Below are positions 1 through 11,243 of a DNA stretch of 64,000 nt, one piece after another; the stretch's first letter is position 1, and every line of letters starts with the position of its first letter. Under the pieces are notes generated by a model. It ran no database searches. It saw only the letters and a list, made by a program, of their open reading frames with translations, and was not told the origin of the DNA. The stretch spans positions 51,045,707 to 51,109,706 of the forward strand of contig OX439128.1 of the NCBI GenBank assembly GCA_949318235.1. The letters run 5' to 3'. Origin of the DNA: Ecdyonurus torrentis. Its lineage: Eukaryota > Arthropoda > Insecta > Ephemeroptera > Heptageniidae. The position numbers and the translations under genes are program-made.

Positions 1-1125
1 ATCAGGAGTTTGGCATGCATGAACTTCATATTGCAAATATAAGTATTTTCTAACATGTTTCTGAGCAACCCTTTCTCAGGATCAAATAAAGAAACTGGGT
101 TTGCTATTTTATTTCTCAGATTCCTACATCGTGATTACGTAATTATAAGATCATGAACCAACTGCAGTTGACAGAATGATCTCTCACTTCAACTGCGCAC
201 TTGCTCTTTCACTCGCTTCTATTTTTAAAATGCAAATCGTTATATTTCTTGTTATTATAGCGATGTTGGTCCACAGCAACTACTTAAAATTCAATAAATA
301 TCTTCATTCAAGAAAGAAAAAAGTATATTATATAAAATAATATAATCCCTTTTGCAAAACAATAATAATAGAATATTATATAGTCTTTATAATTTATTAA
401 AAGTCTTTGCTTCATTATTATATATATCATAAGAAATATCATTAATTAATATATTATAAAATATACAAAAATATTATGTAAAAAAAAAAAAAAAAAAAAA
501 GGTGATGCTGACAAGAGGTCCGTTGTGAGGGTGGACCACGATCACGTGACTCACGTCCATTTGAAAGCCACGTCACTGGTTGCTGACATTCACACCCGCT
601 CGCAACAGACTCGTGGGGCTACATTAACATTATGGTAAAAATTGTCATCAGTTTTGAAGATCCCATTTCGTGTTTATTCATTAAAAAGCACATGTTGTTT
701 TATGTGATCTATGGCTTTAAGGGAGAAAGAGAGGATTCTCTCGTGACCCAAACTTGTGTCGCGCATTTCAACTCGCGGTCATCACTGACCTCAAATCCAT
801 TCCTCGTTCCGTGCGACGAAATGTGGTGCACGGCTGGACTGTCTCACACAACGATGTTGTCATTCATTCGCCTCTATCCTAAAGTATATACTAGTTTTAT
901 TTATTTATTTTTTATTTTTGTACTTACAATACATACAATTTAGTTAATGTCATATGGCTTGTCACCATCCATGAAACAAATTAAATTATTGACAATGTAC
1001 TATAGTAATGATAAAAAGATTGCGATTATTTTTCTTCTTATACATTTCAAAAAATGAAGACAAATAAATAAATTGTGTTGAAAATAAAGTAACATAATTA
1101 TTACGTATTTATTTTTGGCCGTGCT

Positions 1126-1600
1126 AATGAGGAAGGTGAATTTTTTTAACCTCCACTTTTTTTTTGACATTTTTGAAAAGAGCGTTAAAATTTTTGGAGG
1201 CGATATTTTTTTTTTAGAACGATTGGGGCATGGGAAGTATTTTTATTTAATTTTTGAAAATTGACCTAAAAAGCCTGTGACGTCATCAATCGGGCATTTA
1301 TTTCGGAAAGTATTGACCGTAGAAGGTTCAGTAGCCAGTTTTTTGAAATCCTGAGGACGAGCTGATTTCATTAAACTGGTTACTGAACCTCGAACGATTA
1401 GTACTGTATTTGCCGAGAAAAAAGTGTACTGATGACGTCACAGGCTTTCTAGGATGATTTTCAAAAATTAATTAAAAATACTTCGCATGCTCCAATCGTC
1501 CTAACTAAGAAAAAATAGCGCCTCAAAATTTTTTAAAGCTCTTTCCAAAAATATCATAAACTCTAAAAAAAAATAAAACATTCAATTCACCTTCCTCATT
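1126..1600. mobile_element. Fold-back miniature transposon, AATGAG family, copy 1
   Basis: The element is bounded by perfect 15-bp inverted ends, AATGAGGAAGGTGAA at 1126-1140 and its complement at 1586-1600. Much of the interior is also a long imperfect palindrome: the left arm reads through 'gcgttaaaatttttggaggcg' and 'cgattggggcatgg', and the right arm has the complements. Two TGACGTCA-like sites sit near the middle (about 1278 and 1433). A second copy of nearly the same length and sequence lies at 31876-32334. There is no coding capacity, so it must be mobilised in trans. The superfamily is not determined because a clean target duplication is not visible. Confidence 0.85.
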
Positions 1601-1816
1601 GCTTAATATTCATAATAAAAGTAAGAGGGAAAAAAACTCTTGTACGTAGAGTCATAGCTGCTTGAAATTGCGAAAACAAAATGTTTATTATATAAATTGT
1701 ATGATACAAAAATACAAATACAAAACCCTGACAATTTGACTCCTTTCTTTTTTTAGGTTCTGCAACTTGTTGTACTTGTTTGCTCAACAAGTTGCATACT
1801 AACCAGGGGCTTTAAA

Positions 1817-1847
<31 letters not shown>

Positions 1848-1849
1848 TC

Positions 1850-2307
1850 ATTAAAAAAATCAACTCCATAATTTTTGTGATACTATCTATTATTTGCAGT
1901 TGTAAACCCACTTCTTTTTTTTTTTTAATTTTTTTTTTTAGTAATTCGTTTTTTATTTTATGTATATAGCATTCTGTCTCCTCTTGGTTTCTGATCATAC
2001 TAGATGCGAGAAAAACTAAAAGCCATTTAATTTTTTTAACGAATATTCTTTTTTTTTTTTAATCATATTATTCTTTTTCAAAGAAAGATAGAAAAAATAA
2101 TAATAATTTTGTTTAGTATAAATTTCTTTAATTGCAATAGTGATTTGACTAATTTTTTTAATCTATACAGATATATTTCTTGTAAACTAATACTTATACT
2201 TGTTTCAAGAAAAGCTATCTGCAATTTAGAATAATTGAACAAATTAAAAAAAAATCAACTCCATAATTTTTGTGATACTATCTATTATTTGCAATTATAA
2301 AGCTACT

Positions 2308-2346
<39 letters not shown>

Positions 2347-2940
2347 TCGGTTACTTTTTAGCAATTCGTTTTTTGTTTTATGTCATTCTGTTTCCTCTCG
2401 GTTTCTGATCATAAACTATAGATGCTAGACAAACTTATTAATGCCATATTTATATTTTTTTAAACGTTTATTCTTTTTTTTTTTTTTTTTTTTTAATCAA
2501 ATTATTCTTTTTCAATGAAGGATAGTAAAAAAGTCATAATTTTGTAAGTGTTAATATCGTTAATTGCAATAGTGATTTGACAATTTTTTCATCTATATAT
2601 TTCAGATATATTTCTTGTTAACTAATCATACTTGTTTCAAGAAAAACAATCGCTGTAATATAGAATAATTAACCAAATTTTAAAAAATTTCAAATCTATC
2701 ATTTTGGTGATACTATCTGTTATTTATAATTGTAAAGCTACTTCTCTCTCTCTCTCTCTCTCTCTCTAGTTTTTTTTAATTGGTTACTTTTTTAGCATTT
2801 CGGTTTTTTTTTATGTTTCTCTCGGTTTCTGATCATACTATATACTGTAGATGCGAGACAAACTTAATGCTATATAATTTTTTTTTACCGACAATTTTTT
2901 TTTAATCAAATTATTCTTTTTCAAAGAAAAGATAGTATAA
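1850..2940. repeat. Three tandem units of about 430 bp with CT arrays
   Basis: The motif 'tcaactccataatttttgtg' followed by 'atactatctattatttgca' appears near 1860 and 2250, and a diverged form appears near 2690. Each is followed by a (CT)n or T-rich block and then by 'gcaattcgttttt..tttatgt..ctcggtttctgatcata', and each ends near a T-run plus 'aatcaaattattctttttcaa'. This is a short local satellite with internal microsatellites, not a gene. Units have diverged by indels, mainly in the homopolymer and CT blocks. Confidence 0.75.
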
Positions 2941-3533
2941 ATATAAAAAAAACAAAAAATTTTGGGGGGTCCCCTTGCACCTTGCAAATTAATTTTATAT
3001 GATTTTTTTGACATTTTAAGCCCATAAGACCCAATATGTTAATTTCAATAACTTTTTTCTTTTTTTTTTTGAGACCGGTGAAACATCATGAAATTTTCAT
3101 CACGGCTAGGTGTGGTGTGACCCTTAGCTGTGCTTAGCTACCCAATGACACCAAATTTAGACCCAAAACACTTCTAGTTTTTTAGATCTTTTTATTTGCT
3201 TTTTAGATGCTTTTTATTTTTTAAACTTCGCGCGGATGTTTATAACATAACTTGGCAACGTTGCGATGTGAATGAACTTTAAAAGCTTTACAAGTCTCAA
3301 GACGGCAACATTGTAAATGATCATATGTTTGTTGTCAACTTTTGTGCAATTGCACTTGTCGTGCCAATTTTAGTCGTAATAATTAAGCATTTGAACCATT
3401 AAATACAATAATTAAGAATATTTTTAAAGTTCTTTAAGAACTCAGATATACTACACGTTTCGTAAGTATATTGTAAATCACTGATATCTTTTATTTATCT
3501 TAAAAAAATATAAATTGTTTTCAGCATAAAAAA

Positions 3534-4601
3534 ATGGGTCGCATTTTCTTGGATCATATTGGAGGTTCACGATTATTTTCCTGCGCATCTTGCGATACCA
3601 TTCTTACAAATCGCAGTGAATTAATCAGTACTCGTTTTACTGGTGCTACGGGGAGAGCCTTCCTCTTCAATCGTGTTGTCAATCTAAACTACAGGTATAG
3701 AGATATATAATTATGTGCATATTTAATTGTGCATGTGTTTTACGTTTTACATAAAAAAATCAACATGGCTGCATTTGCAGTGTCATTCAAAATAAAATTC
3801 ATCATATCATCATACCAATTACTTTTTTTGGTACATTACATACAGTGAGTTAACGTTTTCCAGTATAAAATCAGTGTTAAATCAAGTTCATACATATTTC
3901 TATTTTGCTATTTTGAGGTATATATATGTATGCTATGAATGTATGTATGTATATTCATATATGTATGCAACATTATGTAAAACTCCATTGTATTTTCTAA
4001 GTTATTTTTAAAACTAAATGCAACAAATGAAGTGCTTTTATTTGTCGATTTCTCTCATATTTCATTAAATTTGTATCATATATATTTTTAAAATTTGCTA
4101 AAAGCGCTCTCCCCTTTCATTATTCGTTCCATTATAAATATTTTATAGTCTGAAATTGATTTATGCAGCATAAATATTTTTGACGATGCTGTAATTCATC
4201 AGCCTCAATGATGTTTTACGGTGCGCACCACCTCGGCGCACCACCTCTGTGTCCGCCTAAGACCAAATGTATGAAAAACATCATCACAAACCTGTTTTTG
4301 CTGAGGTGGTGCACACCTTAGACTATTACCAAGTCCATTTTATTTATTATATAAGTAAAAAAAAAAAAATCTCCTAATTAAAATGCATTATATTTCCAGT
4401 GAGGTGCAAGACCGTGTGATGCTAACTGGTCGTCACATGGTACGCGACGTCTCCTGCAAAAACTGTGAATCAAAACTTGGCTGGATCTACGAGTTCGCGA
4501 CTGAAGAGAATCAACGTTATAAGGAAGGTCGTGTGATTCTGGAGCGTGCCCTCGTCACTGAGACAGACGGTATTGATGAACACATGGGCGGGGAAGACTG
4601 A
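3534..4601 (+). CDS. YPEL5 (Yippee-like 5) protein, two coding exons
   Basis: Exons are 3534-3694 and 4400-4601, joined at a GT-AG intron that splits a serine codon (AG|T). The product is 120 aa, against 121 for the vertebrate protein. It begins [17 protein letters not shown] and continues into the Yippee domain, whose zinc ligands are visible as C17-x2-C20 and C73-x2-C76. The central '[17 protein letters not shown]' and '[17 protein letters not shown]' blocks are essentially those of YPEL5 rather than YPEL1-4. From family knowledge, YPEL5 is a small zinc protein linked to the CTLH/GID ubiquitin ligase (WDR26/RanBP9 side) and to centrosome or spindle localisation. The start is the only ATG giving the conserved N-terminus, and an acceptor at 3524 implies an upstream 5' UTR exon. 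No AATAAA lies before the next gene, which starts 115 nt downstream. The C-terminal tail ([12 protein letters not shown]) is divergent, as is usual for this family. Confidence 0.97.
3695..4399 (+). other. YPEL5 intron with a small imperfect inverted repeat
   Basis: The intron starts GTATAG and ends TTTCCAG. At about 4213-4320 it holds a GC-richer patch in which 'ggtgcgcaccacctc' is answered by 'gaggtggtgcacacc' about 90 bp later, a weak stem that may be a remnant of a small fold-back element. Otherwise it is AT-rich without coding signal. Confidence 0.5.
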
Positions 4602-4716
4602 TATCAAGCCAACTCACCAAGAGGATCCAGTGCCTCCTCATTCTAGAGACAAACAGACTCTAAATATTTTACCCTTTGTGCACATAAAAAACAAAACAAA
4701 CTAACAAATCATAAAC

Positions 4717-6051
4717 ATGAACTATACAGGAATTTCTCAAAATTGCTCCGATAGATTTATTCCCTTACGTAAACAATTAAACTGGCAAATTAAAATGAAT
4801 TTAAATGAAGATGAAATTATTTCTAAACCACCAAAGATTTCTAATCAATCAATTGAAAAACAAGTTTTATATAAATCTTTATTAAAAAATGAACTTATTG
4901 GTACACAAATTTATGATCTCAAAGTCACTCATAGTTCTTGTCAAGTCATAACAAACTCTTCACAAAATTTATTTACCTATTCAAATTCATTATTAAAAAC
5001 ACCTCCTCATGTAACAAATTCTATTTATACATCTTCCAGTCAAAAATTATTAAAATTTTCAAGTATTTCCGATAAATATAAAATCTCAGTACAACCTTAT
5101 AAAATCTTAGATGCTCCTGAATTAGTAGATGATTTTTATTTAAATTTAATTGATTGGTCATCTAATAATAAAATTTGTACTGCTTTAAAATCTTGTATTT
5201 ATCTTTGGTGTGGTGATACTGGTGAAGTAATTTACTTATGTGATGTGAATCCTGCAGTCATAACTTCAGTAGCATTTAATGAAAGTGGTACCACTTTGGC
5301 CTTTGCAACTGACCATGGACTTATTCAAATATGGGATATTGAAACTAGATGTAGAATTAAAGAATTAATAAGTTTTTATCATCCATCTCGTACTAATGCA
5401 ATTGTTTGGAATAATAATATTGTAATTTCAGGAGGTAGTGGTAAAACTATTGTTAAACATGATATTAAAAATCATAGTTGGAAACCTATACAAAAATTAG
5501 TAGGACATATTGAAAATGTATGTGGTCTTAAATTATCAAATACTAAACAATATTTAGCTTCTGGTGGTAATGATAATTTGGTATGTATATGGGATGAACG
5601 TAATACACAATTATTACATAAATTTACATCTCATACTAGTGCCGTAAAAGCATTAGCTTGGTCCTCACAAGAAAATAATATTCTATGTAGTGGAGGTGGT
5701 GCACACGATAAAACAATTAGAATCTGGAATATTCAATCTGGTAAACAATTACATTCAATTAATACTGGTTCTCAGATATGTAATCTCACTTGGTCTAAAT
5801 ATTCAAATGATTTCCTTAGTACACATGGAGCTCCAGGTAATAATATTTATGTATGGAATTATTCTAGACTTAAATGTGTTGCTAAATTAAATGGTCATTC
5901 AACTAGAGTATTATATCTTGCTACATCACCTTGTGGTAAAAATGTAGCTACTGCAGGTGGTGAGGAATTAAGATTGTGGCAAGTGTTTAATAAAAATGTT
6001 ATAACTAATGCTAGGAAATCTGTTTTGGAATTGTTTGGTAATATTAGATAA
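4717..6051 (+). CDS. fzr: Fizzy-related (Cdh1)-like WD40 protein, intronless and divergent
   Basis: A single open frame of 444 aa. N-terminal landmarks of APC/C activators are present: a C-box DRFIP at residues 12-16, 'LLKNELIG' near 55-62, 'LFTYS' near 85, 'SQKLL' near 108, and then 'PYKILDAPELVDDFYLNLID' at about 128-147, which opens the seven-bladed WD40 propeller. Propeller motifs such as 'VCGLKLSNTKQYLASGGNDN', 'HTSAVKALAWSS' and 'TGSQICNLTWSK' match the Fzr/Cdh1 group better than Cdc20. The last two residues are IR, the tail that docks on APC/C TPR subunits. Family role: it recruits D-box/KEN substrates to the anaphase-promoting complex. The gene is intronless, unlike its neighbours, and its codons are very AT-rich, so it may be a retrocopy or a fast-evolving (for example germline) paralogue. 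Its ATG is 116 nt after the YPEL5 stop; AATAAA sites follow at 6122 and 6829. The family call is firm, but orthology to the main fzr gene is uncertain. Confidence 0.92.
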   Translation: MNYTGISQNCSDRFIPLRKQLNWQIKMNLNEDEIISKPPKISNQSIEKQVLYKSLLKNELIGTQIYDLKVTHSSCQVITNSSQNLFTYSNSLLKTPPHVTNSIYTSSSQKLLKFSSISDKYKISVQPYKILDAPELVDDFYLNLIDWSSNNKICTALKSCIYLWCGDTGEVIYLCDVNPAVITSVAFNESGTTLAFATDHGLIQIWDIETRCRIKELISFYHPSRTNAIVWNNNIVISGGSGKTIVKHDIKNHSWKPIQKLVGHIENVCGLKLSNTKQYLASGGNDNLVCIWDERNTQLLHKFTSHTSAVKALAWSSQENNILCSGGGAHDKTIRIWNIQSGKQLHSINTGSQICNLTWSKYSNDFLSTHGAPGNNIYVWNYSRLKCVAKLNGHSTRVLYLATSPCGKNVATAGGEELRLWQVFNKNVITNARKSVLELFGNIR

Positions 6052-6121
6052 TGTGTGATGTTTTCAACGATTGTATGCACAATAACTCATCGGCTTAGAG
6101 TGTAAAACTTGTATCTCAAAT

Positions 6122-6127
6122 AATAAA
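6122..6127 (+). terminator. Candidate polyadenylation signal for the YPEL5/fzr-like pair
   Basis: An AATAAA hexamer sits 71 nt after the fizzy-related stop codon. It is the first such hexamer on the + strand after YPEL5 exon 2, consistent with one 3' end serving both frames. AT-rich sequence makes chance hexamers common, so this is only a candidate. Confidence 0.4.
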
Positions 6128-6900
6128 TAGTAGTAGTGGGATTCTCTCTCTCTTTTTTTTTTTTTTAATGGAGAAGAGATAAGATTCAAAATTTCTTTAT
6201 TTTTGTTAGGGGAAAGACACAAGGTTTGCACTCTAAGGCGACAAACCAGAGACCAGATTTTTATCTTAAAATATTAGCTGTGCCTGCAAAAATGGGAATT
6301 TATTTACCTGTACCTGAATTTGCATAAAAATTTATTTCTTAACTTGTAGCTGTAAAGTATTATTTTTTTTAAATACACAAAAAGAAGTCTAACTATGAAA
6401 TTTGCAGGCATAATCCTCATTGGAATCTTACATACACGTCTAAAAACCAGAAGAGGAAATGGAAATCACGTAACGGTAAAAGTGGAAGAAAACTTTGTGC
6501 CAGCAGCAAGCTAGGCCTGAGCCACCTCCCACTTTTAACATCACTTGGGTTTCCTTTCTTGGCACTTCCACTGTGTAGCTTTCTACTTTTACGTAAGTTT
6601 CCAGTTACACCTAAAAAATCTGTTCTCTAACAATAACTAGTACAATTTTAACAACAACGTTTTGGACTATTTACCTATTTAAATACTTACTTGTTAGATA
6701 AACAGCCTGAAAATTTGTATTGTACTCTGAACTCTAGATTTTGTGAAACAGACCCTCCTATTTTTTTTTCTCTTCTTTCTTTTAATGTGACTTACTATAA
6801 ATTTTATGGAGTATTTTCAACAGCTCTCAATAAACGTTTGGGATAAACTCTTAACAAGTCAAATTTCTTGGTAAAATTTTGTGCAAATTTAATATTACAT

Positions 6901-7180
6901 ATCGATGTTAGTGTGAACAATATGTGTATTTGGTCACTTTTAGAAAAATGTATATCTCATTATTTGTCATGCGTATCAAAATGTGTATCTTGTTTTTTGT
7001 CCCGTGAAGCAAAATGTTTAAGTCGTCTCCAAACCTTTTGTAGATGGCGCTCGAATTACACATATTGCTCCGCAAGACAAAAAAATGAAATACACATTTT
7101 GCTACGCGTGCCAAATATCAAAGTAGACGTTTTGCTTAGCGTGACAAAATAACGAGATACACATATTGCTCGCAATAACA
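6901..7180. mobile_element. Fold-back miniature element
   Basis: The left end 'atcgatgttagtgtgaacaa' (6901-6920) is answered by 'ttgctcgcaataacattgat' (about 7162-7181). Internally, 'tatgtgtat', 'cattatttgtca' and 'gcaaaatgttta' on the left have complementary counterparts 'atacacata', 'tgacaaaataacg' and 'gacgttttgc' on the right. The open frames seen on both strands here are by-products of this palindrome. The superfamily is unknown. Confidence 0.6.
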
Positions 7181-7484
7181 TTGATATAATATATGCATAA
7201 AAAAATATTTCAGACATTTAGAAATTTAAATATAAATTGTTTTCTCTTACATTAGAATTTTGAAATACTTCTAAAATTATCTTAGAAAAAAAAAGTTAAG
7301 TTTAAATTTTGAAAAATCTAAATTTTGACTGGTGTTTCACAAAATGAAGAGCTTTGGAACTTCCAAATGTATTTGAAATAATGTAACTTATGATCAGCCT
7401 TAAATATTACAAATTTTATTTAACCAAAATATTAAATAATTACAAGTCTACAATGCTTGTATGTTTTTGTTATAAACACAACCA

Positions 7485-7516
<32 letters not shown>

Positions 7517-7819
7517 TGTAAAATTTCAGATTTATGCAACAATTTTGATGTGGTTATATTTATAGACTTAAATATATTGTATTTTTTAAGGTGACTGAAA
7601 TTATTATTATATATATAAAAAATTAATAAAAGCTTTTTGCCATTATAAACTAATTGTAAAATTATTGTTTTATTTTTGAACATGAAAAAAAAACAAAAAA
7701 AGCAAAAAAACAACAACAACAACAACATGAAAGACTCTGTATTGAATTACCTTGGATTGGATTCTCAACTTCTAAATTGCAGAAATACTTCTTCTAATTT
7801 TAGTCCTTATCACAGATAA

Positions 7820-8140
7820 GTCATCACCAGAGAATGGGTGATGAAAGAATAGCAAAGCAGGTAATTCATAGTAGAGTGGATGGAAGGAGAGATGGAGGCA
7901 GGCCTAAAACATCATGGTCTGAGGTGGTTGGAAGATGTTTGAAAAATAAGAATGTACGCTGCAGTATGAAATGCAAAAGGAAATGTATGAAACAAGGTAT
8001 GAGACTGGCGGAAGCAAGTGAAGTATGTCAGGATAGGAAGTTGTGGAGGTCTATCACTTGGTCAGGATAAAACATCTGTGTTGTTGGCTTACCCCGAAAG
8101 GGATTATAGCGTCATGTATGTATGTATTTATTTATAGTTT
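7820..8140 (+). mobile_element. 3' end of a non-LTR retrotransposon (fragment)
   Basis: The frame at 7834-8070 encodes 'GGRPKTSWSEVVGRC' and later 'EVCQDRKLWRSITWSG' before a stop. This is the typical last segment of a LINE-type reverse transcriptase polyprotein (GRPxxxW...A.DRxxWR). It is followed by 'ggcttaccccgaaagggatt', a short TATG repeat and a T-rich tail, as expected of a 3' UTR. The 5' part, with reverse transcriptase and endonuclease, is absent, which is usual 5' truncation. A second, rearranged copy of the same 3' end is on the opposite strand at 16500-16745. Confidence 0.75.
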
Positions 8141-8665
8141 ATACCAAACCAAACCTTTTATTATTATCATTTTTTTATTAAATTATTAATACATCTAAAC
8201 GAAAAAAAAAAAAAGCTTCATTTATAGCAGTTCCTTTTCATTGGGTGGTTTAGAAATAAAAATTAAACAATTTTGTTAATATATATTAATAAGTTTTAAT
8301 AGACATCAATAATGCAAGAAAAAGAAAACTGTATCAAACATTATAAGATAGCAGCTCTACATATTCTGTACTCTCAATATTATACAAACTATTCAATGTA
8401 GAAAAAAGCCACATTTAGCTGGAGATCGAATGAACCTGCATTCATATACAGCAGCATTAAATGACAGAGGCACTTTCCTAGTTTATCATAATTAAAAAGC
8501 CTCATGTTTTTTTCATAGGAAATCCATTATTTCAGATTTTTTTCACACCTTATAAATATAGGTATAAATAAGTATATAGAATCACATTTGAAAGAATAAT
8601 AATTTTTTGTATCTCAATCTATATAAAAACACGATTAAATATTCAAATTGTTAATAGAACATTTT

Positions 8666-8711
<46 letters not shown>

Positions 8712-9654
8712 AAATATCTTTCATACTTGAAATATAAAATATAAAACTCTAGAATTTTTTCATTAATTAAATAATTTTTGAGCAAATGAAATTTTTGTAC
8801 GTGTGAAAGTATATCATATTTTCTAAAATTAAGTTTTCTTGCCAGATAAAGTTATAAATTAAATCTAAACAATTTTTTTCCTTTTTTTTGTTTTGTTTTT
8901 TTGTTTTTTTGTTTTTTTTTTTTTTTTGAAAATGTCCATAATTATTTTTAATAAATAATTTATTTTATCACTATATTTTTAACTACTTAAAATCAGTATT
9001 AATGGTGTATTTTAAAATATAAATAAATTAATTAAAGTATGCTTGCATATTTTTTATGCTATAATATACTGTATGATATATGTCACTAAAACTGTATATT
9101 AAATACAAAAGCAGTGCCATAGTATAAGTATATTATACTTATGTTATGGTAATACTAGGCAATGTTACGTAAAATAAAATTATTTTCTTTAAATAAAAAT
9201 TAACATGGTTTTCAATTATACATTTAAAAAAAATGCACACTTATTGCATTAAGGGGTTACAGTTACTGGTGCAATCCAACATAGCAGCCTCTCCCCTCTC
9301 ATGATCTAGCTGGGTTTAATTAAATGCTTTATTTTAATGCTTATTAATAAATAGGCATATTATATACATAGCTATTATAGCTACCATATTCATTATTATA
9401 TAATATATAAGCTCCAGTAGAGAAAATTTAAATCACATTACAATTCATCCGTTTTGTATTCAAAATTTCTCTACAAAATAAAATATATATTTTAATATGT
9501 AGATAAATACACTAATCAAACTATGTCAAAATAAAAATTAAAATAAATTAGTAACTATTGCCAACACAACATGAGAGGCAATTACAACTGGAAGCACCCC
9601 ATTGTAATGGATTCCAGGTCCAGGAATGAAATTTATTGCGTATTAACTTTACTA

Positions 9655-9905
9655 TAACATGGAAATGATAGGAGAAACCAATAAGCGCCTTACCACGATG
9701 AAGTCTGTAGCTTGGTGAAAGTCTTGATGGCACAGGTTACACACAAATATTAGCAAGTTTACTAAGACATTTTGAGGGCAACAGCTCTCTTCTTCAGTTG
9801 CTTAGAGTATAGAAGTAAATTTTAAGCTTCAGTAAATTTGTAACTATTTGTGTAACCTGTGCCCATCAAGACTTTCACCAAGCTAAGGGCCTTATCATGT
9901 CTTGT
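9655..9905. repeat. Dispersed hairpin repeat, copy A
   Basis: 'cttggtgaaagtcttgatgg' at about 9711-9730 is answered by 'catcaagactttcaccaag' at about 9866-9885, and the adjoining 'cacaggttacacacaaat' by 'tatttgtgtaacctgtg'. The outer part, 'gataggagaaaccaataag..ccttaccac', is shared with the copies at 10815, 17410 and 35507. There is no coding content. Confidence 0.7.
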
Positions 9906-10599
9906 TGGTTTCTTCTATCCTTTTGTTGATTACATAGTCAAACCAAAATGGTTTAATCTTTCCTAATTCACTATAACATGCATCAACTGCAAACATTTTA
10001 TGTTTAGCTGCTGAAAATTGTTCGAGAAAAAGGGGTGCATCTAGTTGTCAAAATCTCTGATCTTGTTTTAAGCAAGTTGTATATAATTACTATAATATAG
10101 TTGAAGCTTAATAGTATTTACATTTTTTTTATCATGCCAGCACATCAAATTTTAACTTTTTTTTTTTTTTTTTTTTTTTTGTAAATATTAGGTAATAGAC
10201 ACTCATATAATTACGCACTATCAGTTCTGTCCTAACATTTTAAAAATGTGTTTTATTTTTATATTATTATTGCTTTTTTTTAAGTGATTCTATATTATTA
10301 TATAGTGTAAATTTTTTCTCACTCAATATTGTGTAATATATATTAATTTATATTTTAATTTTATGATGAAAAAAAGAGGGTGTAGGGGGTAATGTGTATG
10401 ACGAGCAGAACACAAATAGTTTTGTTCAGATATGTAACAAATGGTAACAATTTATTACAGAGTACTTATGTGGGAATTAAAATTATTATTATAATTATTA
10501 TTATTAAAATTATTAAAACATAATGTTATAAGTGGACACAAAATAATATGTTAATTATAATTGGTTATTTTTATTATTGCATACAGTGTCGTCACTTAT

Positions 10600-10740
10600 T
10601 TCCGGTTCAGTTGATAGGACTCATTGTCCTGACTGCGCCTTTTGTTCAATTTTTAATAATTTACTATGTATATTTCATCTGCTGCTAATTTGTTGTTTGA
10701 ACAATAAAGACTATTATTTATTATTTATTTATTTATTTAT
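10600..10740 (+). repeat. Possible retroelement 3' tail ending in (ATTT)n
   Basis: The segment ends 'caataaagactattatttattatttatttatttatt'-like (about 10702-10740). Similar '..ggtgtaagagtgggNNagac..' plus (ATTT)n tails occur near 13580-13650 and 50690-50864. A short terminal microsatellite fits 3' ends of LINE-like elements, but no coding part is seen, so this is a weak call. Confidence 0.3.
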
Positions 10741-10814
10741 TAATTAATTCATTGTATGAGGTAGAGGAATGAGGGGAAAATTAGATTATACATAAATATA
10801 TTTTTATAAACTTG

Positions 10815-11243
10815 AAAGAAAGGGATAGGAATTAAATTAAAAGGAATTCAAGCCTTACCATAGTGGCGAAAGTCCCATAGTTTGATGAAAATCTTGCTAG
10901 CACAGAGATTTAAATATATATCTATATTGGATAGCTTTTGGCATTAAACTCCTAAAGGAATGAAGTTTTTTTTGCCTTCATCAGTCTTTACAGACTATAA
11001 GAGAGAAACTATGAATGATCGCTCCGAGTCTAGTCAGATTTTGGTTTATGCTTTATCATAATAGCAAAACACGTACACTCCATTTCTCATGGAGTTTAAA
11101 TCTGAAAGCTTTTCTTTTTCTCTCTGTGCTTGCAAGATTTTCACCAATCTATGAAACTCTCTTCACTATAGTAAGGCCCTTGTTGCTTTCTCCTATCCTT
11201 TTCTTTCAAATTTACAATACCTAACCACGATGGTTTATTTTCC
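10815..11243. repeat. Dispersed hairpin repeat, copy B (both arms)
   Basis: The left arm (about 10815-10905) reads 'gaaagaaagggatagg..gccttaccatag..gatgaaaatcttgctagcacagag'. The right arm (about 11120-11243) is its complement, 'ctctgtgcttgcaagattttcacc..actatagtaaggc..ctcctatccttttctttc'. The loop contains 'ccttcatcagtctttacagactataag'. This is the most complete copy of the family in the window and helps to define the single arms at 17410 and 35507. Confidence 0.75.

Larger units (their letters stand above)
1..3533. other. Upstream non-coding region, AT-rich
   Basis: No supportable protein gene is seen. The stretch holds a fold-back element (1126-1600), three tandem units of a CT-containing repeat (about 1850-2940), several A/T runs and a slightly more GC-rich patch at about 500-870. 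The part just before 3534 carries a splice acceptor (ttgttttcag, ending at 3524), which suggests that YPEL5 has at least one untranslated exon further upstream, perhaps in the 3230-3480 area. The open frame at 632-943 has no recognisable family and a low-complexity tail, so it is not called. Confidence 0.5.

Noticed and set aside
632..943. Open frame of 103 codons on the plus strand
   Set aside because: No recognisable family, a hydrophobic low-complexity tail from T-rich DNA, and no splice or neighbour support.
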